DNA from: Aequorivita echinoideorum
GTDB lineage: Bacteria > Bacteroidota > Bacteroidia > Flavobacteriales > Flavobacteriaceae
Assembly (NCBI RefSeq): GCF_018476645.1
Contig: NZ_JAHCTB010000002.1
Span: 558,001 to 622,000 of the forward strand
DNA length: 64,000 bases
Direction of reading: 5' to 3'
The translations under genes were made by a program, and so were the position numbers. The notes under the pieces were generated by a model that was not told where the DNA came from, made no database searches, and was given only the letters and a program-made list of their open reading frames with translations. Below are positions 44,397 through 53,263 of the stretch, piece after piece; position 1 is the first letter of the stretch; every line of letters begins with the position of its first letter.

Positions 44397-45335
44397 TTAC
44401 ATCAAGAACTTTGAACTGATTGATTTATTTGCGTTTACACTTAGCATCACGTCGGCAAATAATTTGGCACAGGTAAGAACCCTAATTTTACTATGTGGTT
44501 TCGTGGGAATGGAATCTGATACAATCAATTCCAACATTTTTGATTTTTCGATTCGCTCATACGCATTTCCGGATAGAAGTGGATGCGTACATACGGCGCG
44601 CACGCTCAAGGCACCGCGCTCCATCATTAAATCTGCAGCCGTGGTAAGTGTTCCCGCAGTGTCTACCATATCATCAACCAACACGACATTTTTCCCTTTA
44701 ACGTCTCCAATCAATTCCATATATGAAATGACATTCGCTTTTTCCCGCTGTTTGTAGCAGATTACGACATCACTTTCAAGAAATTTTGAATATGCATAGG
44801 CCCTTTTTGAACCTCCCATATCTGGCGAGGCGATGGTAAGATTATCAAGATTTAGGCTTCGCAAGTATGGCAGAAAAATACTTGAAGCAAAGAGGTGATC
44901 TACAGGCTTTTCAAAAAATCCTTGAATTTGGTCTGCGTGCAAATCCATAGTGATTATTCTAGTAGCGCCGGCCGTTTCCAGCATTTTCGCTACCAATTTT
45001 GCTGCAATGGGAACACGCGGCTTGTCCTTTCTATCCTGTCTGGCCCAACCAAAGTAAGGCAAAACCGCCGTAATATGTCTTGCCGAAGCGCGTTTTGCAG
45101 CATCAATCATCAGCAAAAGCTCCATTAAATGGTCGCTATTGGGGAATGTAGACCCGATCAAGAAAACCCTGCTTCCACGTACAGACTCCTCAAAAGAAGG
45201 CTGAAATTCACCATCACTGTAATGTGATGTTATAATTTTTCCCAATGGAATCCCGAAGGATTTGGCAATATCCTGAGCGAGCGCCTCGCTTTGTTTACAG
45301 GCAAAAATCTTTGGTTCGGGAGTGGCGGAAGACAT
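44397..45335 (-). CDS. prs: Ribose-phosphate pyrophosphokinase
   Basis: The 312-residue enzyme makes PRPP from ribose-5-phosphate and ATP for nucleotide, His and Trp synthesis. Class I signatures are visible: FSDGE-like HYSDGEFQPSFEESVRG, YFGWARQDRKDKPR, the pyrophosphate loop DLHADQIQGFF, and the PRPP-binding VVLVDDMVDTAGTLT. Length fits. A TACCTTTG promoter element lies 28 bp upstream. Confidence 0.97.
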   Translation of the reverse strand: MSSATPEPKIFACKQSEALAQDIAKSFGIPLGKIITSHYSDGEFQPSFEESVRGSRVFLIGSTFPNSDHLMELLLMIDAAKRASARHITAVLPYFGWARQDRKDKPRVPIAAKLVAKMLETAGATRIITMDLHADQIQGFFEKPVDHLFASSIFLPYLRSLNLDNLTIASPDMGGSKRAYAYSKFLESDVVICYKQREKANVISYMELIGDVKGKNVVLVDDMVDTAGTLTTAADLMMERGALSVRAVCTHPLLSGNAYERIEKSKMLELIVSDSIPTKPHSKIRVLTCAKLFADVMLSVNANKSISSKFLM

Positions 45336-45363
45336 AGTTTTATGTTTTTGGAAGGTTTGGCTG

Positions 45364-45371
45364 CAAAGGTA
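45364..45371 (-). promoter_or_regulatory. -7 promoter element for prs
   Basis: TACCTTTG on the minus strand, an exact TAnnTTTG match. Confidence 0.65.
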
Positions 45372-45439
45372 AAAATTTATGGCACTAAATTTTTAAAAAA
45401 TACCATTTCAAAATATAAAGCATATTCTAAATAATTGTT

Positions 45440-45447
45440 TATTTTTG
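45440..45447 (+). promoter_or_regulatory. -7 promoter element for tRNA-Leu
   Basis: TATTTTTG, exact TAnnTTTG, 10 bp before the tRNA 5' end. Confidence 0.6.
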
Positions 45448-45457
45448 CCTCCCGCTT

Positions 45458-45539
45458 GCTCGAGTGGCGGAATTGGTAGACGCGCTGGATTCAAAATCCA
45501 GTTCTTTCGGGAGTGTGGGTTCGATTCCCACCTCGAGTA
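45458..45539 (+). tRNA. tRNA-Leu (anticodon CAA)
   Basis: The 82-nt cloverleaf has acceptor GCTCGAG pairing with CTCGAGT (G1-U72 wobble), anticodon stem CTGGA/TCCAG with loop TTCAAAA (anticodon CAA, codon UUG), a long variable arm (TTCTTTCGGGAGT region) as expected for a class II tRNA, and T arm GTGGG-TTCGATT-CCCAC. CCA is not encoded. It reads UUG leucine codons. A terminator follows directly. Confidence 0.95.
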
Positions 45540-45540
45540 C

Positions 45541-45573
45541 AAAGCCCTGACGGATATGTCGGGGCTTTTTTTT
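45541..45573 (+). terminator. Intrinsic terminator of tRNA-Leu
   Basis: AAGCCCTGAC pairs with GTCGGGGCTT (one T-G pair) around GGATAT, then a long T-run. Confidence 0.85.
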
Positions 45574-45615
45574 CTAAAAATTCCAAACCAAACAACACAA
45601 AAAATACCGTGGCGG

Positions 45616-45633
45616 TCCCGATAGCTATCGGGA
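45616..45633. repeat. 18-bp palindrome inside the tRNA duplicate
   Basis: TCCCGATAGCTATCGGGA is a perfect palindrome. It exactly replaces AAT of the D-loop. From memory it resembles a palindrome found many times in flavobacterial genomes; this was not searched. Confidence 0.75.
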
Positions 45634-45679
45634 TGGTAGACGCGCTGGATTCAAAATCCAGTTCTTTCGGGAGTGTGGG

Positions 45680-45698
45680 CTCCCCCGAAGTCTCGGGG
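45680..45698. repeat. Hairpin element inside the tRNA duplicate
   Basis: CTCCCCCGAAGTCTCGGGG contains CCCCGA and TCGGGG around AGTC. It replaces eight bases of the T arm. Confidence 0.7.
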
Positions 45699-45713
45699 CC
45701 ACCTCGAGTACAA

Positions 45714-45738
45714 TGCCCTGACGGATATGTCGGGGCTT
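45714..45738. terminator. Duplicated tRNA terminator
   Basis: A copy of the tRNA-Leu terminator with one mismatch before the stem (AATGCCC instead of AAAGCCC). It now ends just before the convergent VF530 stop. Confidence 0.75.
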
Positions 45739-45740
45739 TT

Positions 45741-45953
45741 TTATTTTAAGCTTTTCAGATAAAGAGCTTCCACTTTATCCCTTGCCCAAGGTGTCTTTCG
45801 AAGAAAAACCAAACTCGATTTAATGGAGGGATTGTGCGTAAAACAGCGAATATTTATTTTTTCGCCTAAATATTCCCAACCGTATTTTTCTTCTAAGTGC
45901 AATAAGATATCGGCTAATTTTACTCCGTGTAATGGATTATTGGGCTGTTGCAT
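45741..45953 (-). CDS. VF530-family DNA-binding protein
   Basis: ATG 45953 ([20 protein letters not shown]) gives 70 residues, the normal length of this small family; the longer frame upstream runs into the preceding gene. The segment [19 protein letters not shown] is characteristic. VF530 from Vibrio is a small DNA-binding protein of unknown role. It starts 1 bp after the stop of the upstream T9SS protein gene and is probably co-transcribed. Confidence 0.88.
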   Translation of the reverse strand: MQQPNNPLHGVKLADILLHLEEKYGWEYLGEKINIRCFTHNPSIKSSLVFLRKTPWARDKVEALYLKSLK

Positions 45954-45954
45954 T

Positions 45955-46641
45955 TCAATTTTTAATGAATTTTTTGATAGTTTTTCCTTCAGCTGAAATA
46001 ATCTCCAAAAAGTACATTCCTTTTGGAAATGAAGAAACATCAATATTATTTTCATTTGAAATTTCCATCATTTTTTGGCCTGTCATTGAATAAACAATCA
46101 AGCTTTCCAACAAAGATTTTTTAGATGAAATGAATAATTTATCTGAAACAGGGTTTGGGTAGATTTTGAATTCACTTATGAAATTATCAGAAATTGACAG
46201 CGGCTCGTTTTGGTAAACCAGATCAAACCCGGGAGAAAATGAAAGAACCAATTGCATAATTCCAGAGTTAAACTCGCTTATATCAAATTCATAGCTATAG
46301 TCCACCTGAAAATAACTGAAATAATCAACCTCAAAATTATTATGCTCTTCAAAATTGCAAAGTCCTAAAGTAGAATCGAAACTATTAAGTATTAATTCAT
46401 TTGAATTTGAATCAAAAGCAAAATTTCCAATGTAGGAATTGCATGCTCCTTCTCCCAAAAATTCTAAATTTTCATCAATAATTATATATGGAGATACTGG
46501 TGGTTGTATTGCTGAAATAAAATTAGGATCCTCCATGTCTGCCGTATAGGAGGCTAAATACCACGTCCCAAACAATTCCGGGTCTTGCGCAAAACCTTCA
46601 AAAGCACAAAGCGTAAGAGCGAAGAGTATAAATTTTTTCAT
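45955..46641 (-). CDS. Small secreted protein with T9SS sorting domain
   Basis: The protein has 228 residues with a signal peptide (cleavage after EGFAQ). The mature N-domain starts [13 protein letters not shown], recalling lipocalin-like folds (GTWYL), with paired cysteines (GEGACNSY and GLCNFEE). The last 80 residues form a type A sorting domain ([14 protein letters not shown] to GMYFLEI ... KKFIKN). It should be exported by the type IX system. Function of the N-domain is not known. Confidence 0.85.
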   Translation of the reverse strand: MKKFILFALTLCAFEGFAQDPELFGTWYLASYTADMEDPNFISAIQPPVSPYIIIDENLEFLGEGACNSYIGNFAFDSNSNELILNSFDSTLGLCNFEEHNNFEVDYFSYFQVDYSYEFDISEFNSGIMQLVLSFSPGFDLVYQNEPLSISDNFISEFKIYPNPVSDKLFISSKKSLLESLIVYSMTGQKMMEISNENNIDVSSFPKGMYFLEIISAEGKTIKKFIKN

Positions 46642-46695
46642 CTTTTAAAAATTATTATTCCTTTAACAAGATAACAAAATCTTCAATACAATCAT

Positions 46696-46703
46696 TATAT
46701 TTG
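46696..46703 (+). promoter_or_regulatory. -7 promoter element for the HupE/UreJ gene
   Basis: TATATTTG is an exact TAnnTTTG match 27 bp before the ATG. Confidence 0.6.
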
Positions 46704-46730
46704 GGCAAACCTTGAAAACCCAAATCCCCA

Positions 46731-47309
46731 ATGTCAGATTTCTGGTTGTATTTTAACCTTGGCCTGCACCACGTTCTAGATTGGCAGGCGTACGATCATA
46801 TTCTTTTTCTTATTGTTCTCTGTGCCGCCTACACGTTTTCTTCTTGGAAAAAAATATTGATCCTTGTAACCATGTTTACCATTGGGCACACGCTTTCACT
46901 AGTTTTGGCCAGCTATGGCGTAGTGAAAGTCTCCAGCAGTCTTATTGAATTTTTAATACCTATCACTATTTTAATTACCGCTCTTTTCAATCTTTTTACC
47001 GCTGGCAAAGAGAAAAAGGTAGAGAAACTGGGAATTTTTTACATGGTGACCATTTTCTTCGGAATCATCCACGGACTGGGCTTTGCCTCATTTTTTACGG
47101 CTTTGGACACCGGCGGGGGAATCTTGAATTTGCTTGAATTTGCCCTTGGGATTGAGGCCGCCCAAATAATAGTTGTCATTTTAATCCTAATAATCGCCTT
47201 TATTTTCCAAACCATCTTTCGTTTCAATAAAAGGGATTGGGTGTTGGTGGTCTCCTCACTTGTAATTGGTATGATAATCCCAATGCTTATTGACAATTGG
47301 ATTTTCTGA
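46731..47309 (+). CDS. HupE/UreJ-family membrane protein
   Basis: The 192-residue protein has about six membrane helices. The start FWLYFNLGLHHVLDWQAYDHILFLIVL contains the conserved H and D residues (shortened here: GLHHVLDWQAYDHILFL), and TIGHTLSLVLA and FGIIHGLGFASFF follow. The family includes nickel/cobalt permeases linked to hydrogenase or urease, but no such genes are here, so the substrate is uncertain. Confidence 0.87.
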   Translation: MSDFWLYFNLGLHHVLDWQAYDHILFLIVLCAAYTFSSWKKILILVTMFTIGHTLSLVLASYGVVKVSSSLIEFLIPITILITALFNLFTAGKEKKVEKLGIFYMVTIFFGIIHGLGFASFFTALDTGGGILNLLEFALGIEAAQIIVVILILIIAFIFQTIFRFNKRDWVLVVSSLVIGMIIPMLIDNWIF

Positions 47310-47392
47310 AATTAAAACTTTATACATAAAAAAATCCACTTTCAGAATTATAACCTTATTACCCACTTTGGCAAATAGTTAACAGCATTTTT

Positions 47393-47424
47393 TTTGGCAG
47401 TGCTGTAACTTCCTTTTAATTTCG
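47393..47424 (+). promoter_or_regulatory. Promoter of the dCMP deaminase gene
   Basis: TTTG (47393-47396) and TAATTTCG (47417-47424, 7 of 8 match) are 20 bp apart. Confidence 0.5.
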
Positions 47425-47440
47425 TTGCCTATTTATTAGA

Positions 47441-47872
47441 ATGAAAGACAGCAAACAAAGGCAATACGATGTTGCTTATCTACGGATGGCGCTTGAGTGG
47501 AGCAAACTCTCTTACTGCAAGCGAAGACAAGTTGGCGCGCTTATTGTTAAAGACAAGATGATTATAAGCGATGGGTACAATGGTACGCCTACCGGTTTTG
47601 AAAATATATGCGAAGATGATGAAGGGTACACCAAGTGGTACGTACTCCACGCCGAAGCGAATGCAATTTTGAAAGTGGCCTCCTCAACGCAAGCCTGCAA
47701 AGGTGCAACGCTCTACATAACCATGTCGCCCTGCAAGGAATGTAGCAAGTTGATTCACCAAGCCGGAATTAAAAGATTGGTGTATGCTTCAGAATACAAA
47801 GACAATTCCGGCATTTCTTTTTTGGAAAAAGCAGGCGTAGACATTCAGCATATTACAGATTTGGAACTTTAA
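47441..47872 (+). CDS. dCMP deaminase-family protein
   Basis: The 143-residue zinc deaminase has LHAEANAIL (HAE catalytic motif) and MSPCKECSKLIH (PCxxC zinc ligands), plus the N-terminal RRQVGALIVKD. The order fits deoxycytidylate deaminases (ComEB-like), which make dUMP from dCMP for thymidylate synthesis. The dut gene at 57.4 kb is in the same pathway. It is 6 bp from the S41 protease gene. Confidence 0.9.
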   Translation: MKDSKQRQYDVAYLRMALEWSKLSYCKRRQVGALIVKDKMIISDGYNGTPTGFENICEDDEGYTKWYVLHAEANAILKVASSTQACKGATLYITMSPCKECSKLIHQAGIKRLVYASEYKDNSGISFLEKAGVDIQHITDLEL

Positions 47873-47878
47873 TATTTT

Positions 47879-49477
47879 ATGGGAAATCAAAAAAAATACT
47901 TGCCTTTGTGGATTGGTTTGGCGCTGGCCGCAGGTGTTTTTATTGGCTCTAAGCTCAATTTTAACGATACCACAGAGAAAATCTTCGCTACAAATTCCAA
48001 AAAAGACAAGCTCAATAGACTTATAGACTACATTGATTATGAATATGTGGACAATGTAAATACGGATAGTATTGTGGACGTTACCGTAAACGGAATACTC
48101 GAAAATCTGGATCCGCATTCCGTATATATTCCCAAAAGCGAATATGCCCACAATGCAGACGATATGCGCGGGGCTTTTACGGGAATTGGCGTAAGCTTCT
48201 ACGTTTATAATGATACCATCGCCGTAATTAGGCCTATTGAAGGCGGTCCAGCCGAGCGGGCCGGAATTAGGGGTGGCGATAGAATTCTATATGCAGATGG
48301 CAAAAAACTATATGGCCAGCTGGTTGAGCGGGATAGCATTACCAATTATCTGAAAGGTGATATAAATAGCAAGGTTGAACTGCAAGTATACCGCCCCAGC
48401 GAGAAGAAAATTCTTGATGTAAAGGTGAAAAGAAAACAGGTGCCATTGGTAAGCGTTGATGCTTCCTATAAAATTACAAATGACCTTGGCTACATAAAAG
48501 TGAATCGTTTTTCTGAAACAACCTATAAGGAATTTGAATCTGCACTTGAAAAACTGAAAGACCAAGGCATCAAAAAATTGGTTCTCGATCTTCGAAACAA
48601 TCCCGGGGGCTATATTTCCACTGCGGAAAGAGTGGTTGATGAATTTTTGGAGGACGATAAATTGGTGCTCATCACAAAAAACAAAAGCGGGGACATCAAT
48701 AAAACTTTCGCCACTGGGCGTGGCGATTTTGAGCACGGCAAATTATATGTGCTGATTAATGAAAATTCGGCTTCCGCCAGTGAAATTGTGGCGGGAGCGC
48801 TTCAGGATAATGACAAAGGGACTATTATCGGCAGGCGGTCCTTCGGGAAAGGCCTTGTGCAGCGCGAGATGGCTCTCGGCGATGGGAGTGCAATTCGCTT
48901 AACAATTGCCCGCTACTACACGCCTACCGGCCGTTCCATTCAGCGCCCGTACGGAAAAGGGAACGAAAATTATTACAGTGATTATGAAAAACGGTACCGA
49001 AACGGCGAACTTATTCACGCAGACAGTATCAAAGTTGCCGATTCTTTGAAATACAAAACCCCAAAAGGAAAAGTGGTATACGGCGGCGGCGGAATTATCC
49101 CAGATGTTTTTGTGCCGAAGGATACTAGCATCGAAAACGAAACGCTTCAGTATGTTTCGCGAAGCGGGTTTATGAGTTATTTCATCTTTGAATATCTTGA
49201 AAAAAACCGAAAGATTTTCAAAGGAATGAGTTTTGAAGATTTTAAAAACACCTATACTGTTGACGACAAACTTTCGAAGGAATTTATTGAATATTCAAAA
49301 TTCAATGAAGCTCAGATTGATCTTTCAAATTATACCGAAGAATTGAAAAAAACACTGAAAGCCAATCTTGCCCAGCAACTGTACGGCCCAAATGAATATG
49401 AAATAATCTTAAATGACGGTGACCCTATGCTCTTGAAGGTCCTAGAGCTTGAAGCCGAAAATCATTTGGACAATTAA
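47879..49477 (+). CDS. S41-family C-terminal processing peptidase
   Basis: The 532-residue protein has an N-terminal membrane anchor (LWIGLALAAGVFIG), a PDZ domain (about 90-170, GPAERAGIRGGDRILYADG) and a tail-specific protease core. NENSASASEIVAGALQ holds the catalytic serine and RSFGKGLVQRE the lysine. It should degrade or trim periplasmic or envelope proteins. Its stop codon overlaps the stop of the convergent 49474 gene (TTAA). Confidence 0.94.
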   Translation: MGNQKKYLPLWIGLALAAGVFIGSKLNFNDTTEKIFATNSKKDKLNRLIDYIDYEYVDNVNTDSIVDVTVNGILENLDPHSVYIPKSEYAHNADDMRGAFTGIGVSFYVYNDTIAVIRPIEGGPAERAGIRGGDRILYADGKKLYGQLVERDSITNYLKGDINSKVELQVYRPSEKKILDVKVKRKQVPLVSVDASYKITNDLGYIKVNRFSETTYKEFESALEKLKDQGIKKLVLDLRNNPGGYISTAERVVDEFLEDDKLVLITKNKSGDINKTFATGRGDFEHGKLYVLINENSASASEIVAGALQDNDKGTIIGRRSFGKGLVQREMALGDGSAIRLTIARYYTPTGRSIQRPYGKGNENYYSDYEKRYRNGELIHADSIKVADSLKYKTPKGKVVYGGGGIIPDVFVPKDTSIENETLQYVSRSGFMSYFIFEYLEKNRKIFKGMSFEDFKNTYTVDDKLSKEFIEYSKFNEAQIDLSNYTEELKKTLKANLAQQLYGPNEYEIILNDGDPMLLKVLELEAENHLDN

Positions 49478-49677
49478 ATTTTTCGCTTGCTCTTTTTAGC
49501 AATTTTCTGCGAGATAAGTAAAATTACCAACAACAAAATAGAGCAAAATCCCGCCAGAATGCTTATCACGGCAATGGAACTGTCATCCTGCAAAAGATTG
49601 TTAAAATCAAGCTGAAATGCATTATAAATCACTAATGCAGCAGCTGCGGCGATAAGTATGTAGATTAAAGTTTTCAT
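49474..49677 (-). CDS. Small two-helix membrane protein
   Basis: The 67-residue protein has hydrophobic stretches at about 4-20 and 34-57 and a basic tail (QKIAKKSKRKI). The 36-bp gap to the MarC gene suggests co-transcription. No family is recognised. Confidence 0.7.
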   Translation of the reverse strand: MKTLIYILIAAAAALVIYNAFQLDFNNLLQDDSSIAVISILAGFCSILLLVILLISQKIAKKSKRKI

Positions 49678-49713
49678 TTTGTTTCTTTAAAAATTTTCTC
49701 GGATTGTTCAACC

Positions 49714-50295
49714 TTACGCAAACAATTCCTGAATGTTTGAGGTAAATAACTTTACCGCTATCGCCAACAAAATTACACCAAATATTTTTTGGATAATAGC
49801 AATTCCGGCTTTTCCAAGCCAATTTTGCAGCGTTCCGGACGTTCTCAAAACCACAAAAACCACAACAATATTTACGATAATTGCGATGATAATATTTAAA
49901 ATATCATATTCCGCACGCAGGGACAATAGCGTGGTCAAACTTCCGGGTCCCGCCACAATTGGGAATGCAATGGGAAAAACCGTGGCAGAAGTGGGCGCAT
50001 TTTCGCCTTCCTTAAACAAAGTGATATTCAAAATCATTTCAAGCGCAATAAAGAATAATATAAATGAACCTGCCACCGCAAATTCATTCACGTTGATGCC
50101 TATCAATTTCAAGATTTCCTCCCCTAAAAAAAGAAACACAATCATAACAACGGCGGCAATAATCGCCGCCCTGCCACTGCGAATATTTCCAACCTTTGAA
50201 CGTAGCGAAATCACCACCGGTATACTGCCAATAATATCAATAACCGCAAAAAGTACCATAGTTGCAGTCGCCATTTCCTTAAAATTGAATTCCAT
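49714..50295 (-). CDS. MarC-family integral membrane protein
   Basis: The 193-residue protein has six predicted helices and typical MarC pieces (FAVIDIIGSIPVVISL, AFPIVAGPGSLTTLLSL). MarC proteins were once linked to multiple antibiotic resistance, but no transport function is firmly known. It is divergent from the DUF3109 gene. Confidence 0.9.
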   Translation of the reverse strand: MEFNFKEMATATMVLFAVIDIIGSIPVVISLRSKVGNIRSGRAAIIAAVVMIVFLFLGEEILKLIGINVNEFAVAGSFILFFIALEMILNITLFKEGENAPTSATVFPIAFPIVAGPGSLTTLLSLRAEYDILNIIIAIIVNIVVVFVVLRTSGTLQNWLGKAGIAIIQKIFGVILLAIAVKLFTSNIQELFA

Positions 50296-50419
50296 GCCAA
50301 AAAATTTGAGCCGGCAAAAGTAAGTCTATTGTTTTGTCTTGCGAAACAAAAACCACTTTGTTTATTCAGTTTTAAATTGAATCGGTTATTCTTAGCTGGT
50401 AATTTTATAGTTTTGCGCC

Positions 50420-51001
50420 ATGTTTCAATTAGGCAAAACAATAGTTTCCGAAGAAATTATAGAAAAGGATTTTGTGTGCAATCTCAATGCATGCAAAGGC
50501 GCTTGTTGTATTGAGGGCGAGGCCGGTGCTCCCCTTACGGAAGAAGAGGTCGGAATTTTGGAAAACATCTATCCCCAAGTCAAACCATTTTTGCGTCCGG
50601 AGGGCATCAAGGCAATTGAAGCGCAGGGGACCTCCATAAAAACCGATCTTGACGAACTGGAAACACCGCTCGTGGACGGAAAGGAATGTGCCTACGTAAC
50701 ATTTACTGATAAAGGTATTGCCAGTTGCGGTATCGAGGACGCTTTTAACGCTGGAGCGATAGACCTGATAGCTAAGGGCTTCAGAAAACCGATTTCCTGC
50801 CACCTTTATCCAGTTCGGGTTCAGGAATATAGCGAGTTTTCTGCGGTAAATTACCACAAATGGCCCATTTGTAATGATGCTTGCACCTTGGGCAAAGAAC
50901 TTCAGGTTCCCGTTTATAAATTTGTAAAAACAGCACTCATTCGAAAATTCGGTGAAAACTGGTATGCCGAACTGGAAAAGGTGGCCACTTCACTTAAATA
51001 A
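50420..51001 (+). CDS. DUF3109 family protein (cysteine-rich)
   Basis: The 193-residue cytoplasmic protein has conserved cysteines in CNLNACKGACCIEGEAG, GKECAYVTF, ASCGIEDAF, SCHLYPVR and CNDACTLGK. This pattern, and the family's relation to zinc/iron-sulfur chelate domains, suggests bound metal (YkgJ-like). It is highly conserved in Bacteroidota but its role is unknown. Confidence 0.92.
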   Translation: MFQLGKTIVSEEIIEKDFVCNLNACKGACCIEGEAGAPLTEEEVGILENIYPQVKPFLRPEGIKAIEAQGTSIKTDLDELETPLVDGKECAYVTFTDKGIASCGIEDAFNAGAIDLIAKGFRKPISCHLYPVRVQEYSEFSAVNYHKWPICNDACTLGKELQVPVYKFVKTALIRKFGENWYAELEKVATSLK

Positions 51002-51110
51002 TTGTCTTTTTTCTTATCTATTTCTGAAATATGAAGAACAACACGGCGTTGTTTTTGATAAATATTCTTTGAAACCAAAAGCTCTCCGGGCATTTGCTTA
51101 TATTTACCCC

Positions 51111-52892
51111 ATGCGGAATTTTCAATTTATCATTCTTCTTTTTTCTTTCTCCACGGGCATTTCGCAGAGCGATATGCTTGCCAAAAATTATTTTGAACAG
51201 GGCGAATACGAAAAAGCGCTCGTTATTTATAAAAAACTGAACGATGAAAACCCGTATCGTCTGGACTATTTTATGGCGTTGGTGGAGACCAACCAACAAC
51301 TTGAAAATTTTTCGGAAGCGGAAAAACTGCTGAAGGATAAATTGAATTCTGGTAGAAGCTATCCGCAATTGTACGTGGAATTGGGCTATAATTTTTCGCT
51401 TCAGAATAAAACTGAACTTGCCAATGATAGTTACGCCAAAGCGATCCAGAGCTTGGATGAAAACCCAAGTTTTTCGTACACCGTTGGTTCAACGTTTGAA
51501 AAATACAGCCTTTTGGACGAAGCAGTAAATACGTACGAAAAAGCGATGTCACTCGATGAAAAAATGGATTTCAATTCACAGTTGGCGCGTATTTACGGTG
51601 AACAGGGAAAACTGGAAAAAATGTTCACCAGCTATCTGGATATTGTTGAAAAAAACCGAAGCTACAAAGGTCTGGCGCAACGGTATTTCAGCCTTTATGT
51701 CACGGAAGACCCTTTAAATGAAGCTAATGGAATTCTTCGAAAAACGCTTTTGATGCGCTCACAGGAAAATCCAGATCTGCTCTATAATGAATTATTGAGC
51801 TGGCTTTTTATTCAGCAGAAAGAATACAAAAAGGCTTTTACGCAGGAAAAGGCCATCTACAAACGTACCGATGAAGACATCACTGGCGTGCGTGACCTTG
51901 CGTACATTACCATTGCAGATGAAGATTACGAAACCGGACGGGAAATTGTAAATTTCATAATTGAAAATAGTTACACTCCTGAAGCACGCCTGCAAGCCTA
52001 CCAAATTTTAATGAATATTGAAATTAAAACCGCTACTGCTAAAGATTATCCGCAAATTGAGAAAAAATTTGAAGATCTTTTAAATGAATTCGGCCGCGGT
52101 CGCGAAACGTATTTGCTTCAAACGGATTACAACCATTTTCTTGCATTTCAGAATAACAAAAAAGATTTGGCAATTTCAAATTTAAAAGAACTTTCTAGGC
52201 AGCAACTTACCGCCTACCAAGAGGCGCACGTAAAAATGGAACTGGCCGATATTTTAGTTTTTGATGAAAAATTCAACGAAGCGCTAATCTATTATTCCCA
52301 AATCCAAAAGAAAGTCCAAAACGATGTCCTAGCCCAAGAAGCCCGATTTAAAGTGGCACGAACCAGTTATTTTAAAGGGGATTTTGAGTGGGCGCAGGTG
52401 CAACTGGATGTATTAAAAAAATCCACTTCGCAATTAATGGCAAATGATGCCATGCAGTTGAGTTTGATGATTCGGGATAATTCCTTGGAAGACAGCACAC
52501 AAACAGCGCTGAAAAAATACGCGCGTGCAGATTTGCTTGAATTTCAGGAAAAACACACAGCTGCCATCGCCGTTTTGCAGGATATTCTCACAAATAATAA
52601 AGGCGAAAAAATTGAGGATGAAGCCCTGCTGAAAGAAGGAAAAATCCAAGAAAAATTAGGGGAATACGGCAAAGCCGAAGCAAATTATCTGAAGATTATC
52701 GAGTTTTACGGCGATGATATTTTAGCGGATGATGCGCACTACTTGCTTGCAAAGCTTTATGAAGAAAAGCTGGAACAACCCGAAAAGGCAAAAGAGCAAT
52801 ATGAAAAATTGATTTTCAATTTTGCGGATAGTATTTATTTTGTGGAAGCACGGCAGAAATTCAGGTCACTTCGCGGAGATTCCATCAACTAA
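51111..52892 (+). CDS. Secreted/periplasmic TPR protein
   Basis: ATG 51111 (MRNFQFIILLFSFSTGISQS) gives 593 residues with a signal peptide; an upstream in-frame start inside the DUF3109 gene lacks one. About a dozen TPR-like repeats fill the mature protein (AKNYFEQGEYEKALVIYKKL, KLGEYGKAEANYLKIIEFYG). It probably scaffolds envelope complexes. The neighbour 59567 gene is a similar TPR protein. Function unknown. Confidence 0.88.
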   Translation: MRNFQFIILLFSFSTGISQSDMLAKNYFEQGEYEKALVIYKKLNDENPYRLDYFMALVETNQQLENFSEAEKLLKDKLNSGRSYPQLYVELGYNFSLQNKTELANDSYAKAIQSLDENPSFSYTVGSTFEKYSLLDEAVNTYEKAMSLDEKMDFNSQLARIYGEQGKLEKMFTSYLDIVEKNRSYKGLAQRYFSLYVTEDPLNEANGILRKTLLMRSQENPDLLYNELLSWLFIQQKEYKKAFTQEKAIYKRTDEDITGVRDLAYITIADEDYETGREIVNFIIENSYTPEARLQAYQILMNIEIKTATAKDYPQIEKKFEDLLNEFGRGRETYLLQTDYNHFLAFQNNKKDLAISNLKELSRQQLTAYQEAHVKMELADILVFDEKFNEALIYYSQIQKKVQNDVLAQEARFKVARTSYFKGDFEWAQVQLDVLKKSTSQLMANDAMQLSLMIRDNSLEDSTQTALKKYARADLLEFQEKHTAAIAVLQDILTNNKGEKIEDEALLKEGKIQEKLGEYGKAEANYLKIIEFYGDDILADDAHYLLAKLYEEKLEQPEKAKEQYEKLIFNFADSIYFVEARQKFRSLRGDSIN

Positions 52893-52896
52893 AATT

Positions 52897-52924
52897 CCTG
52901 CGAGGTTTTTTAAAATCTTGAAGG
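52897..52924. repeat. Imperfect palindromic repeat, copy 1
   Basis: CCTGCGAGGTTTT followed by TTAAAATCTTGAAGG forms an imperfect dyad just after the TPR gene. It resembles the copy at 55857-55883. Confidence 0.5.
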
Positions 52925-52951
52925 TTTATTTGAAAATTTAGAATGTAAGAA

Positions 52952-53263
52952 ATGTATATCTACAACGTCACCATCAACATTGAAGAAAGCATCCACGAGC
53001 GCTGGCTGGACTGGATGAAAAACGAACATATTCCTGCGATGCTTGCTACGGGAAAATTCAGCAAGGCGTTGATGACGCGTGTAATGGTTGAAGAAGAAAT
53101 GGGAGGCGTAACCTATGCAGTGCAGTACACGACCGAAAATAAGGAAATGCTAGAAAAATATTATGCTGAAAATGCTGACGAACTTCGCGCGCAATCCAAA
53201 CAATTTGCCGGAAAATTTGTGAGTTTCAGAACCGAACTGGAAATCGTGAGCGAACAATCATGA
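52952..53263 (+). CDS. DUF4286 family protein
   Basis: The 103-residue protein begins [20 protein letters not shown], with the alpha/beta dimeric barrel look of this small family ([19 protein letters not shown]). It overlaps rsmA by 4 bp (ATGA), a coupling often seen in flavobacteria. Function is unknown. Confidence 0.9.
   Translation: MYIYNVTINIEESIHERWLDWMKNEHIPAMLATGKFSKALMTRVMVEEEMGGVTYAVQYTTENKEMLEKYYAENADELRAQSKQFAGKFVSFRTELEIVSEQS

Larger units (their letters stand above)
45609..45711 (+). pseudogene. Damaged duplicate of tRNA-Leu(CAA) carrying two palindromes
   Basis: The anticodon and variable arms are identical to the intact tRNA 160 bp upstream. However, three D-arm bases (AAT, 45471-45473) are replaced by an 18-bp palindrome, and eight T-loop/stem bases (45520-45527) by a 19-nt hairpin sequence. 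The 5' acceptor strand is absent. Neither the D nor the T arm can form, so it should not yield a working tRNA. Outside the two replacements the copy is essentially unchanged. Confidence 0.88.

Noticed and set aside
45609-45711. Second functional tRNA-Leu
   Set aside because: The D arm, T arm and 5' acceptor strand are destroyed by the two palindromes, so only the anticodon and variable arms could fold.
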